Shown piece by piece: positions 36,717-45,500 of a stretch of 64,000 nucleotides of DNA. The notes beneath the pieces were generated by a model. It worked only from the letters and a program-made list of their open reading frames with translations. It had not been told where the DNA came from and searched no databases. The first letter of the stretch is position 1. Each line of letters starts with the position of its first letter. A program made the translations under genes and the position numbers. The DNA is from Corallococcus macrosporus DSM 14697 (GTDB lineage: Bacteria; Myxococcota; Myxococcia; Myxococcales; Myxococcaceae): contig NZ_CP022203.1 in the NCBI RefSeq assembly GCF_002305895.1, positions 5,862,001 through 5,926,000 of the forward strand, read 5' to 3'.

Positions 36717-37925
36717 ATGTTGCTCGCCTCCACCGTCCTCCTGCTCGCCGCCTGCCTCGGCCTGTTCGCCCTCACCGTCCAGTTCGCGCTCGTGCTGCGC
36801 CACCGCCGCGAGCCGCCCCCCGCCGCGCGCACGGCTTCGCCCCGCCCGGGAATCTCCATCCTCAAGCCGCTGTGCGGCGTGGATGACGACCTGGAGGCCA
36901 ACCTGGCGCGGTTCGCGGCGCTGGACTACGCGGGCGCGTACGAGGTGGTGCTCGGCGTGAAGGACGCGAGGGACCCGGCCTTCGCCGTGGCTCGCGCGGC
37001 CGTGGCCCGCTGGCCGCACGTCATGCGCCTGGAGGTGCAGGAGGGCGAGCCGGGCCGCAACCCGAAGGTGAACCAGCTCATCACCCTGGCGGACCGGGCG
37101 CGGCACGACGTGCTGGTCATCAGCGACAGCAACACGCGGGTGGCGCCGGGCTACCTGGAGGAGATTGCCCAGGCCTTCGAGGACCCGGAGGTGGGCTGCG
37201 TCACCCACCCGGTGTCGGGCATTGGCGAGCGCACCTTCGGCTCGCTCCTGGACAACCTGCACCTGGCCGCCAGCGCGGCGGCGGGGATGATCGCCGCCAA
37301 GCGGCTGGCCGGCCAGGACCTGGTGGTGGGCAAGTCCATGGCGCTGCGCCGCGAGGACGTGGACGCGCTGGGCGGCTTCTTCTCCGTGAAGGACGTGCTG
37401 GCGGAGGACTTCGTCATTGGCCAGTGGGTGACGCGGAAGCTGGGCCGCCGGGTGGTGATGGCGCGGACGCCCGTGTTCAACGTGTCGCTGCGAAAGAGCG
37501 TCCCGTCCTTCTTCCAGCGCTACCTCCGCTGGAGCGTGATTCACCGGACCGCGGTGTCGCCGGGCACGTACCTGGCCCAGGCCCTGCTGAACCCCACGCC
37601 CCTGGCCCTGCTGGGCGCCACGCTGGCCCCCTCCTCCGACACGGCGGCCCTCTGCCTGGTGGTGGCGCTGGGCAAGGTGGCGGTGGACCTGTCCACGGTG
37701 CGCGCCCTGCGGCCGCAGCCGCTGTCGTGGGACGCGGTGCCCGCCGTCTTCGCCAAGGACGCCCTGCTCTTCGTGGCCTGGGGCCACGCGCTCTTCTCCC
37801 GCACCGTGAACTGGCGCGGCACCCGCCTGCGCGTGGGCCGCGGCACCCGGCTGCTGCCGGCGGACACGGCGGGGCTGGCGGCCGGGCCCGCGATGTCCCG
37901 GGGAGCGCGGGTCCTCGCTGGCTGA
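36717..37925 (+). CDS. Family-2/GT21-type membrane glycosyltransferase (ceramide glucosyltransferase or HpnI-like)
   Basis: 402 residues. N-terminal membrane anchor (about 2-25). The catalytic domain starts with PGISILKPLCGVDDDLEANLARFAALDY, the hallmark of ceramide glucosyltransferases and HpnI. The acidic motifs ISDSN and the VLAEDFVIG stretch are present, as is the QRYLRW (Q/RxxRW) motif. Two or three C-terminal hydrophobic segments follow. It likely transfers a sugar to a membrane lipid such as ceramide or, less likely, a hopanoid. Its position right after phoU, with a Pho-box-like repeat, suggests use under phosphate limitation (inference). Confidence 0.85.
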   Translation: MLLASTVLLLAACLGLFALTVQFALVLRHRREPPPAARTASPRPGISILKPLCGVDDDLEANLARFAALDYAGAYEVVLGVKDARDPAFAVARAAVARWPHVMRLEVQEGEPGRNPKVNQLITLADRARHDVLVISDSNTRVAPGYLEEIAQAFEDPEVGCVTHPVSGIGERTFGSLLDNLHLAASAAAGMIAAKRLAGQDLVVGKSMALRREDVDALGGFFSVKDVLAEDFVIGQWVTRKLGRRVVMARTPVFNVSLRKSVPSFFQRYLRWSVIHRTAVSPGTYLAQALLNPTPLALLGATLAPSSDTAALCLVVALGKVAVDLSTVRALRPQPLSWDAVPAVFAKDALLFVAWGHALFSRTVNWRGTRLRVGRGTRLLPADTAGLAAGPAMSRGARVLAG

Positions 37926-38035
37926 CGCGCCCTTCCAGGGCCTGGCCGTCTGCCCGCTGGGCGGGCGCCATGTCTCCGCTCGCGGAGAATGATGGCGCCC
38001 TTCAGCAGCGTTCATCTCCTGTCGGGGGAGGACGA

Positions 38036-38416
38036 TTGGCGCGACTGGCAACGGACAACAGCGCAAGAAAGGTCCTGGTCGTCGACGACGACGCGGACTG
38101 GAGGGAATTCCTCCGGCTCAGCCTGGAGGACCTCGGCTACGAGACGACGGAGGCCTCGGACGGGCAGGAGGCCCTGGAGGCCCTGAGACGCGGTGGCCGC
38201 TACGGCGTGATGCTGCTGGACCTCAACATGCCGGGCATGTCCGGGCTGGAGGTCGTGGAGCGGCTGCCTCGCGGCCCCAACCCCCGCATCGTCTTCCTGA
38301 CCTCCGCGGCGGCGCAGGATGTAGGCAGCGCCCTGCTCTCTGGGCCGCACTACTACCTCCCAAAAGGCGCGAGCCGCGACCAACTGTCGCTCCTCTTGCA
38401 ATCACTTGGTGAGTGA
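38036..38416 (+). CDS. Single-domain response regulator, orphan
   Basis: 126-residue receiver with acidic pair in VLVVDDDADW, acceptor in VMLLDLNMPGMSG, T in FLTSA and K in YYLPKGAS. The preferred start is TTG 38036, since GGGGGAGG ends 4 bases upstream. An in-frame ATG at 37970 would give 148 residues but has no ribosome-binding-like sequence. It is not linked to a kinase. The C-terminal end (YYLPKGASRDQLSLLLQSL) lacks any output domain. Confidence 0.85.
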   Translation: MARLATDNSARKVLVVDDDADWREFLRLSLEDLGYETTEASDGQEALEALRRGGRYGVMLLDLNMPGMSGLEVVERLPRGPNPRIVFLTSAAAQDVGSALLSGPHYYLPKGASRDQLSLLLQSLGE

Positions 38417-38464
38417 GCGGCCAGCCTCCGGCGTATAGGGTAGAGGGCCCCTGAGAGGAGGGCC

Positions 38465-39778
38465 ATCATCGTCACCGAGCTTCTCATCATCCTGTTGCTG
38501 GTCCTGGCCAACGGCGTCTTCGCCGGCGCGGAGCTGGCCATCATCTCTGTCCGCAGGACCCGGCTGAAGGAACTGATTGAGGAAGGCAGCACCTCCGCGA
38601 AGGCCGTGGAGGCCCTGCGCGGCAACCCCGAGCGCTTCCTGGCGACGGTGCAGATTGGCATCACCGTCATCGGCGCCACGGCGGCCGCCTTCGGTGGCGC
38701 GAGCATCGCCAGCCGCCTGGGCGGCGTGCTCAGCGGCTTCGGAATCCCCGAGCAGCAGGCGGACGAGGTGGCCCTGGCCGCCGTCGTCGTCTTCGTGTCG
38801 TACCTGTCGCTGGTGCTGGGCGAGCTGGTGCCCAAGTCGCTCGCGCTGCGCGCCGGCGAGCGCTACGCGCTGCTCATCGGCCGCCCCCTGCGCGGGCTGT
38901 CCTGGTTCATGCGGCCGGTGGTGTGGTTCCTCACCGCCAGCTCCAACGTGGTGCTGCGCCTGTTCGGCGACCGGACGAACTTCACCGAGGGCCGCCTGTC
39001 CGCCGAGGAGCTCCAGCAGTTGGTGGAGGAGGCGGCGAAGCAGGGCACGCTGGACCCGCACGCCGGTGAGATTGCGTCACGCGCCTTCGAGATGGGCGAC
39101 GTGACGGTGGGCGAGCTGTCGGTGGCCCGGGACGCGATGGTGGCCCTGCGGCGCCACTCCAGCCCGGAGGAGATTCGCCGCGTGCTGCTGGAGGGTGGCC
39201 ACTCCCGCATGCCGGTGTACGAGGACACGCTGGACAACATCGTCGGCTACGTCATCGCCAAGGACCTGCTGGGGGTGGCCTGGGAGGGCAACCTCATCAT
39301 CCTGGAGGACGTGATGCGTCCGCCCTTCTTCGTCGTGGAGACGATGCGGGCCATGGACGCGCTGCGCGAGCTCCAGAAGCGCCGCATGCAGCTCGCCGTC
39401 GTGGTGGACGAGCGCGGCGGCGTGGTGGGGCTCGTCACCGTGGAGGACCTCGTCGAGGAGCTGGTGGGTGACATCCTCAGCGAGTCCGAGGTGCCGGAGG
39501 AGTACGTGAAGCGCGAGGGGCCGGACACCGCGCTGGTGCTCGGCACCGCGAGCATCCGCGACGTCAACCGGGAGCTGTCCCTGGACCTGGACGAGGACCA
39601 GGACTACGCCACGGTGGCGGGCCTGTGCATCGCCCTGTCCGGCGGCGCCATCCCCGAGCCGGGCACCAAGGTGACGACGGAGGGCGGCCTCGTGCTGGAG
39701 GTCGTCACGTCCTCGCCCCGCCGCGTGGACTCCGTGCGCTTCCACATGCCGAAGCGCGAGGAGCCCGCGGCGGAGTGA
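38465..39778 (+). CDS. CNNM/CorC-family (hemolysin C-like) membrane protein with CBS pair
   Basis: About 437 residues. An N-terminal DUF21/CNNM membrane domain with three to four helices (ELLIILLLVLANGVFAGAELAIISVRRTRLKELIEEG ends at about residue 40; further helices near 60-80 and 95-120) is followed by two CBS domains (about 210-330). A C-terminal CorC_HlyC transporter-associated domain ends the protein (SVRFHMP). The family is tied to Mg/Co efflux. No ATG, GTG or TTG sits near the GAGAGGAGG at 38453-38461. The best-placed codon is ATC at 38465 or 38468; the first ordinary start (TTG 38495) would cut into the first helix. Confidence 0.85.
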   Translation: MIVTELLIILLLVLANGVFAGAELAIISVRRTRLKELIEEGSTSAKAVEALRGNPERFLATVQIGITVIGATAAAFGGASIASRLGGVLSGFGIPEQQADEVALAAVVVFVSYLSLVLGELVPKSLALRAGERYALLIGRPLRGLSWFMRPVVWFLTASSNVVLRLFGDRTNFTEGRLSAEELQQLVEEAAKQGTLDPHAGEIASRAFEMGDVTVGELSVARDAMVALRRHSSPEEIRRVLLEGGHSRMPVYEDTLDNIVGYVIAKDLLGVAWEGNLIILEDVMRPPFFVVETMRAMDALRELQKRRMQLAVVVDERGGVVGLVTVEDLVEELVGDILSESEVPEEYVKREGPDTALVLGTASIRDVNRELSLDLDEDQDYATVAGLCIALSGGAIPEPGTKVTTEGGLVLEVVTSSPRRVDSVRFHMPKREEPAAE

Positions 39779-39813
39779 GGCCGGGCCCGGGCCCTATGGA
39801 CGCTCGGGCCGCG

Positions 39814-40287
39814 TCACCGGGGCAACTCGACGACCGCGCCGGGTACATAGTCTTCGAAGACAACCAGCATCACGCGCGTTGACGCCCCGCTACGCAGCAG
39901 GAGGTCACGAACAGGCGCCCAGGGTAGCCCACCGAGCCCGGCGCCGATCCGGGGCAGGCCGATCCTGCCGATGCCCAGTCCATCCGCGTGTTCGACCATC
40001 GTGGAGACCGCACGCTCGATCGCCCTCAAGTCGGCCCGTGTCCTCCAGGTCCGCTGTGTGCCGAGGTTGAACACCGTCACCTCCGCCCCGGTCCACGTAA
40101 AGACATCCCCCAGCTTGAAGCGGCCGTCCGCGCACCGCTGCTTGTACTCCTCGTACATCTCGGGGAAACGCGCTCGGAACTCCACGGCGATGCCCTTGCC
40201 CATCGCCCCTGCACAGTTACAGCCATGGGCGAGCGCATGCAGGCCGGTCTGCCGGAGGAGATCGCCACTCACGAAGTGCGTGGGCAT
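39814..40287 (-). CDS. Macro-domain (ADP-ribose-binding, TARG1/DarG-like) protein
   Basis: 157 residues, a single macro domain. HFVSGDLL and LAHGCNCAGAMGKGIAVEFRARFPEMYEEY are characteristic of the ALC1/TARG1/DarG subtype that hydrolyses or binds ADP-ribosyl adducts. GLPRIGAGLGGLPW forms the distal-ribose/phosphate loop. No ADP-ribosyltransferase toxin partner lies alongside, so it looks like a solo enzyme rather than half of a DarTG-type toxin-antitoxin pair. It is convergent with the CorC-like gene. Confidence 0.9.
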   Translation of the reverse strand: MPTHFVSGDLLRQTGLHALAHGCNCAGAMGKGIAVEFRARFPEMYEEYKQRCADGRFKLGDVFTWTGAEVTVFNLGTQRTWRTRADLRAIERAVSTMVEHADGLGIGRIGLPRIGAGLGGLPWAPVRDLLLRSGASTRVMLVVFEDYVPGAVVELPR

Positions 40288-40434
40288 CGTTCAGCGCCTC
40301 ATGCCAGGCGAGTCCGAACGCGTGCGACTGGCTCTCATCTTTCGCTCCTGACTCCAGAATGGCGAACGGCTGCGTTGGCCCCGGGCGGCCGCAGCGCGGG
40401 CTCAAGCAAGTGGCGCGAGGAGTCCGGGCGTCCT

Positions 40435-41664
40435 TTATGGGCGGAGCGTGGTGAAGTAGCACTGCACGGCCGCGCTGTCGCCGTAACCAACCGCGTTGGC
40501 AGCTTGAATTTCCAAGTCTCTGAAGCTTGCTTCGCGGGGGACGCCCCTGAGCACGAGGCTTCGCTCGGAGGTGTACCAATTCGTGTAGGTGCCCTGGACA
40601 TACGAGCCGATGCGGTACTCGAGCACCGGTTGCCCGTTTTCGAACTCCGGTGCATCCCAGGTGAGGTTGATGTTCCCGTCCGCGGTGTCGCACCTGAAGT
40701 TGCGTGGCCGCGAGGGACGCCAGGAGGGAATGGTCGTGATGCGCTCCGAGACAGTGCCCCACCCGGCCTCGTTCCGAGCGACGACCGTGAAGTGATAGGT
40801 CTCCCCGGTGAGCAGGCCCGTCACGTTCAAGGTCAACTCCGTCGTCTCCTCGGTCCTCACCACCTCGTCGTCCAGGGACACCGTCACCAGGTAGCTCGTG
40901 ATAGGGCTCCCGCCCGTGTCTTCGGCGGTCCATCGCAACGACACGCGGTCCAAGTACGTAAATGCCGTCAACGTGGGCGCGCCCGGCGTCGTGAAGGGCG
41001 TGGCGGAGACGGAGCTCCCGGGTCCCTGGGCATGACCGTTGTCCGGGACGACGGTGAAGGTGTACGCCGTCCCATTCACCAGCGCGCCCACCGTGGCTTG
41101 CGTCTCCGTCACCGTGACAGTCACTGGCTGGAACTCGGGGTCCTCTTCCTCGGCCTGCACGGTGACGGAGTAGCCGGTCAGCGCCATCCCCTTGCCGTCG
41201 GCGGCCTCCCACGTCAGCACGACCTCTTGATTCCCAGGCGCCGCCATCAGGTTGCTCACCGCACCAGGCACCACGAACGGCGTGACGGGTGACGTGCGCG
41301 TGGAGGCGCTCCCGGGGCCGCGGTCATTCTCCGCGACGACGGTGAACGTATACGCCGTGCCGTTCGTCAGCGCCTCGATGACAGCCTGGGTCGCGGACGC
41401 GGGCAGCGTCACCGCCCGGACCTCGCTGTCCCCCGCGAAGACGTGCACCGTGTATTCGAGAATCGCGCTGCCACCGTCGCTCGCGGGCGGCGCCCACGTC
41501 ACCGTTGCCTGCGCATCCCCCGCCACCGCCGCCACGTTGGTGGGCGCCTGGGGCACCGTCGCCTGCGGGCCCTGCGGTGGCGGCTCATCCGTGCCGCCAC
41601 AGCCCATGCCCCCGAGCAACCCCACCAGCATCACAGCCACGAACCCGAGTCTTCCATTCATCAC
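40435..41664 (-). CDS. Secreted lipoprotein with four fibronectin type III domains
   Basis: 409 residues. Signal peptide with lipobox (VGLLGGMGCGG), then a proline-rich spacer and four FN3 domains of about 90 residues. They are recognised by PxNVxAxxGDAQATVTW, GGSPITSYLVTV and NGTAYTFTVVAENDRGPG repeats. Starts with GTG 41664 or ATG 41661; GGGGAGGA lies 5-8 bases upstream. FN3 lipoproteins are common on myxobacterial surfaces; binding partner unknown. Domains 1-3 are more alike than domain 4, which contains two cysteines. Confidence 0.87.
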   Translation of the reverse strand: MMNGRLGFVAVMLVGLLGGMGCGGTDEPPPQGPQATVPQAPTNVAAVAGDAQATVTWAPPASDGGSAILEYTVHVFAGDSEVRAVTLPASATQAVIEALTNGTAYTFTVVAENDRGPGSASTRTSPVTPFVVPGAVSNLMAAPGNQEVVLTWEAADGKGMALTGYSVTVQAEEEDPEFQPVTVTVTETQATVGALVNGTAYTFTVVPDNGHAQGPGSSVSATPFTTPGAPTLTAFTYLDRVSLRWTAEDTGGSPITSYLVTVSLDDEVVRTEETTELTLNVTGLLTGETYHFTVVARNEAGWGTVSERITTIPSWRPSRPRNFRCDTADGNINLTWDAPEFENGQPVLEYRIGSYVQGTYTNWYTSERSLVLRGVPREASFRDLEIQAANAVGYGDSAAVQCYFTTLRP

Positions 41665-41875
41665 GACAGTCCTCCCCTGTACCGGAATGGCAGGCCTACA
41701 GCATCACGCCCGTCCACGGGAAGAGAGGCGGCGTGGACCCTGTCCTCGCGGGTGGATGGGGAACAAGGAGCGGCAATCCATCAATCACAGCGGCTCAGAA
41801 ACGTGGCGAACCGGGCTCCGAGCCCGATAGACGGCCACCTCTCACAAAAACCTCTCTCCATCGGAAGCCAGGGGC

Positions 41876-42262
41876 ATGAAACGTCGCGCGTCGTGCGCCT
41901 GCGGGCAGTTGGTTTGTGAGGGAGACCCAGTACGCATCTCGAGGTGCCACTGCCTCGCCTGTCAGCAGCGCATAGGCAGCGTCTTCGGCGTCCAGGCACG
42001 GTTCCCCAGGAGGCCATTACCTCGCAGCAGGGAGCCGCGACGGCCTTCACCCGGAGGAGCGACAGCGGCAACGCCACCACCCACTTCTTCTGCCCACGGT
42101 GCGGAACGACCGTGTACTGGGAAATGGCCACGGAACCCGGCGTCGTCGCGGTGGGCGCCTTCGCCGCCCCGGGCTTTCCGGCGCCCGCCCCACTCCGTCT
42201 ACAAGGAGCGCGCCCTCGCCTGGGCCGTCCCGCCCCGCATCGATATCGAGCACATGCACTGA
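41876..42262 (+). pseudogene. GFA-family (CENP-V/Gfa-like) gene with two compensating frameshifts
   Basis: Frame 1 opens at ATG 41876 with the zinc motifs CACG and RCHCLACQQRIGSVFGVQARFP. It then leaves frame at a CCCC run (42004-42007). The middle of the domain (FTRRSDSGNATTHFFCPRCGTTVYWEMATEPGVVAVGAFAAPGFPAP) is read in the +1 frame. At another CCCC run (42188-42191) the original frame resumes with HSVYKERALAWAVPPRIDIEHMH and a stop. Adding one C to the first run and removing one from the second restores a full-length protein of about 128 residues. Could be real inactivation or two homopolymer sequencing errors. Confidence 0.7.
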
Positions 42263-42313
42263 TTCGCACCACGCTCGCGTCAGGCGGAGCAGTGGCCCCG
42301 CTCCTCGCCCCCC

Positions 42314-42368
42314 AAAAAAGCGAAGGGCCCGGAATCGGCGGGGAAAACCCCAGCGATTCCAGGCCCTT
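42314..42368 (-). terminator. Intrinsic terminator of tRNA-Arg
   Basis: On the minus strand a 21-bp stem (one mismatch, two G-U pairs), with arms AAGGGCCTGGAATCG... and ...CGATTCCGGGCCCTT and a TTTT loop, is followed by CGC and TTTTTT. It begins six bases after the 3' end of the tRNA. Very strong Rho-independent signal. Confidence 0.92.
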
Positions 42369-42373
42369 CTCAG

Positions 42374-42447
<74 letters not shown>

Positions 42448-42474
42448 AACCGCCTTCCGGCTGAAGCGGGGCCA

Positions 42475-42503
42475 CAAGTAGCCGAAGTCCCCCGCCGAAG
42501 CAA
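42475..42503 (-). promoter_or_regulatory. Candidate promoter of tRNA-Arg
   Basis: On the minus strand TTGCTT (42503-42498), a 17-base spacer and TACTTG (42480-42475), about 27 bases before the tRNA 5' end. Spacing is ideal, hexamers are moderate. Confidence 0.4.
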
Positions 42504-42570
42504 GCACGCAATCCCACAACGAACGCCAGCGGACGTCCGTTCCCCGAGGCGCGGGAGGTGGCCCGCCTGC

Positions 42571-45500
42571 TCACACGCGCCGCCTCCGGGCGGCCATCAG
42601 GGCCAGGCACGCCCACCCCAGTAGCACCAGGGGGACATGCCCCTCGCCGCCCGCGGCGCAGCTCAACCCGCCGCCCCGCGAGCTCACCTCCCGGACGATG
42701 TTGATGGACGGATCCACCGTGAAGGCGGACGCCTGAGACTCGGGGCCAGCGTTCTGGGCTGCATCGCGAGCAAGCGCGCTGACCGTGTGTGGCCCTTCGC
42801 TGATGGCCGTGGTCAACGTCAGGCGCCACTGTCCGGAAGGCTCCACGGGGGCGACGCCCCGCTCGACGCCATCCACGAAGAGCACCAACTGGCTCCCGGG
42901 TTCGGCGCTGCCCTGGAAAGTCGGCGTCAGGGAGCCGACCACCCCGTCCGGCGCTGGTGCGGTGATCTCCGGCGCCAGTGGCGGTGTCATGTCCACCCGC
43001 CAGACATGCTCCTCTGCCGTGGTGTCCACGTTGGTCGCCTCATCGCGGGCTCGGACCACCAACCGGTGCGCACCCTCTGACAGGTCGCTCAGCAGATACG
43101 GCGTCGCGCACTCCACGAAGGCGGCGTCATCCAGGCTGCACTCGTACAGGATGGGCGCTTCGTTGGACTCGAAGCGGAACTCGGCACTCGGGACATTGGT
43201 GTCGACGTCGGGCTTCGCGACGATGCTGGTGCTCGGCTCCACCGTGTCCACGCGCCAGGAATGAGTACCGACGACGTTCGCCACGTTGCCGGCCCGGTCA
43301 ACGGCACGAACGACGAACTCATGGGATGCATCCCCCACCGAAACGGTATGCGGCGAGGTGCAGGCACTGAAACCCGCGCCATTGACGCTGCACGCGAACG
43401 TCGATTCAGCCTCATTTGACGTGAACTCGAACGTCGCCTGCGCCTGATTCGTCAAATCACCAGGGTTGACGGTGAGCGTCGTCACCGGTCGGGTCGCATC
43501 GACCGTGAAGGTGCGGCTCGTCGTTGCGCCAGTGTTGCCCGCCTTGTCCGTGAAGGAGAAGAGCAATGTGTACTCACCGTCGGGCAACGACACGGGAAAA
43601 TCGAAGGCCCACAATGCGTTGGCCCTGATGTCTTCCACGGAGTCAACGAGCTGCACACCGCGATAGACGCTGAGCGTGCCATCCGTGAGGGACTCGTCAT
43701 CCGGGGCCACCCCTTCGAATCGCGGCGTGCGAACATTGACATACACGACGTCCGCGGACGGGCTCGTCAGGGTGGGCGCCACGGGCGGCGTCAAGTCGAT
43801 GGTCCAGTTGAACGGCGCGGGCGACTGGTCCTCGAACTCCCCCTCCGCGGCCTTGACGTTCAGCGAGTGCGAGCCCTCGGCCAGGTTCTCGTAGACCTTG
43901 ACGGCGTTCGCCGAGTCCGCACACTGCTCGTAAGGTGAGCCGTCCAACTGACAGTAATAAACGACGTTGGACAGGTTCGAGGTGAAGCTGAAGGTCGCGG
44001 TCGTGCTCCGGGTGGGATTCGACAATGACACAGGAACGATGTTCGTCTGGACTTCCCCCACCACGACGGTCCAGATGTGCAGAGCCGGCGTATCGTCGGG
44101 GTTGCCCGCCTCATCGATGGCCCGGATCAGCATCCGGTGGTCTCCCTCCGTGATGAGCGGAAACTCCGCGTTGGGCAGAGCATACGGCGAGGTGCAGGCG
44201 AAGTAGGCCCCCCCATCGTAGCTGCACTCAAAGCGGACGCCCGGCTCCGAGGCGGAGAACACGAAGGTCGCGGTCAGCTGGTTCGTGAGGATGTCCGGCT
44301 TCGAGTCGATCTGTGTGTCCGGGGGCGTCAGGTCCACCGTCCAGGTGTGGTGCCGCGGAGCGTTGTCCACGTTCCCCGCCGCGTCCTTCGCCCGCACCCA
44401 CAGCGTGTAGGTGCCATCCGTCAGCACCGGCGTCAGGTAGGACGCCGCGCAGTCCTCCCACGAGGTGCTGCCCTCGGCGGGCGCCTGCGTCGTCGCCCCG
44501 GTCTCCAGAACGCACTGGAAGCCCGCCACATCCGTCGCTGAGGAAGTGAGCGTGAAGAGCGCCCGGGGCGCGTTGCTCAACACCCCCACCAGGGTGCTCA
44601 GCTCCGTGGCCGGACGCGTCTTGTCCGTCCGCCACGTGTAGCTGGCGGGCGTCAGGTCCACGTTGCCCGCCGGGTCCCTGGCCCGCACCAGGACGGAGTA
44701 CGTGGCGTCACCGGGCGTCGGGAAGGAGTCCCCGCTCTCGCACGTGCTGAAGGTGGCGCCGTTCAGGCTGCACTCGAAGTCGCTCGCGTCGCCGACCGGC
44801 AGCGCGCGGAACGTGAGGACCGCCGCGTTCGCGTTGTTCACCGCCTCGGGCAGCGTCCCGAACAGCTCGGTATCCGGCGGCGTCAGGTCCACCGTCCAGG
44901 TGTGGTGCAGCGGAGCGTCGTCCACGTTCCCCGCCGCGTCCTTCGCCCGCACCCACAGCGTGTAGGTGCCATCCGTCAGCACCGGCGTCAGGTAGGACGC
45001 CGCGCAGTCCTCCCACCGCGAGCTGCTCTCGACGGGCGCCTGCGTCGTGGCCGAGTTGTCCAGCACGCACTGGAAGCCCGCCACGTCGCTGGCGGGAGAG
45101 TTGAACTCGAAGCCTGCTCGGGGCGCGTTGCTCAACGCCCCCACCAGGGCGATCAGCTCCGTGGCCGGACGCGTCCTGTCCCTCCGCCACGTGTAGCTGG
45201 CGGGCGTCGGGTCCACGTTGCCCGCCGGGTCCCTGGCCCGCACCAGGACGGAGTACGTGGCGTCATCGGGCGTCGGGAAGGAGTCCCCACTCTCACACGC
45301 GCTGAAGGTGGCGCCGTTCAGGCTGCACTCGAAGTCGCTCGCGTCGCCGACCGGCAGCGCGCGGAACGTGAGGACCGCCGCGTTCGCGTTGTTCACCGCC
45401 TCGGGCAGCGTCCCGAACAGCTCGGTATCCGGCGGCGTCAGGTCCACCGTCCAGGTGTGGTGCTGCGGAGCGGTGTCCACGTTCCCAGCCGCGTCCTTCG

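Noticed and set aside
39779-39813. GGGCCCGGGCCC palindrome between CorC and macro genes
   Set aside because: A 12-bp self-complementary GC block with no loop or T-tract; common by chance in this base composition.
40288-40434. Possible remnant gene between the macro and FN3 genes
   Set aside because: No frame with recognisable protein features on either strand.
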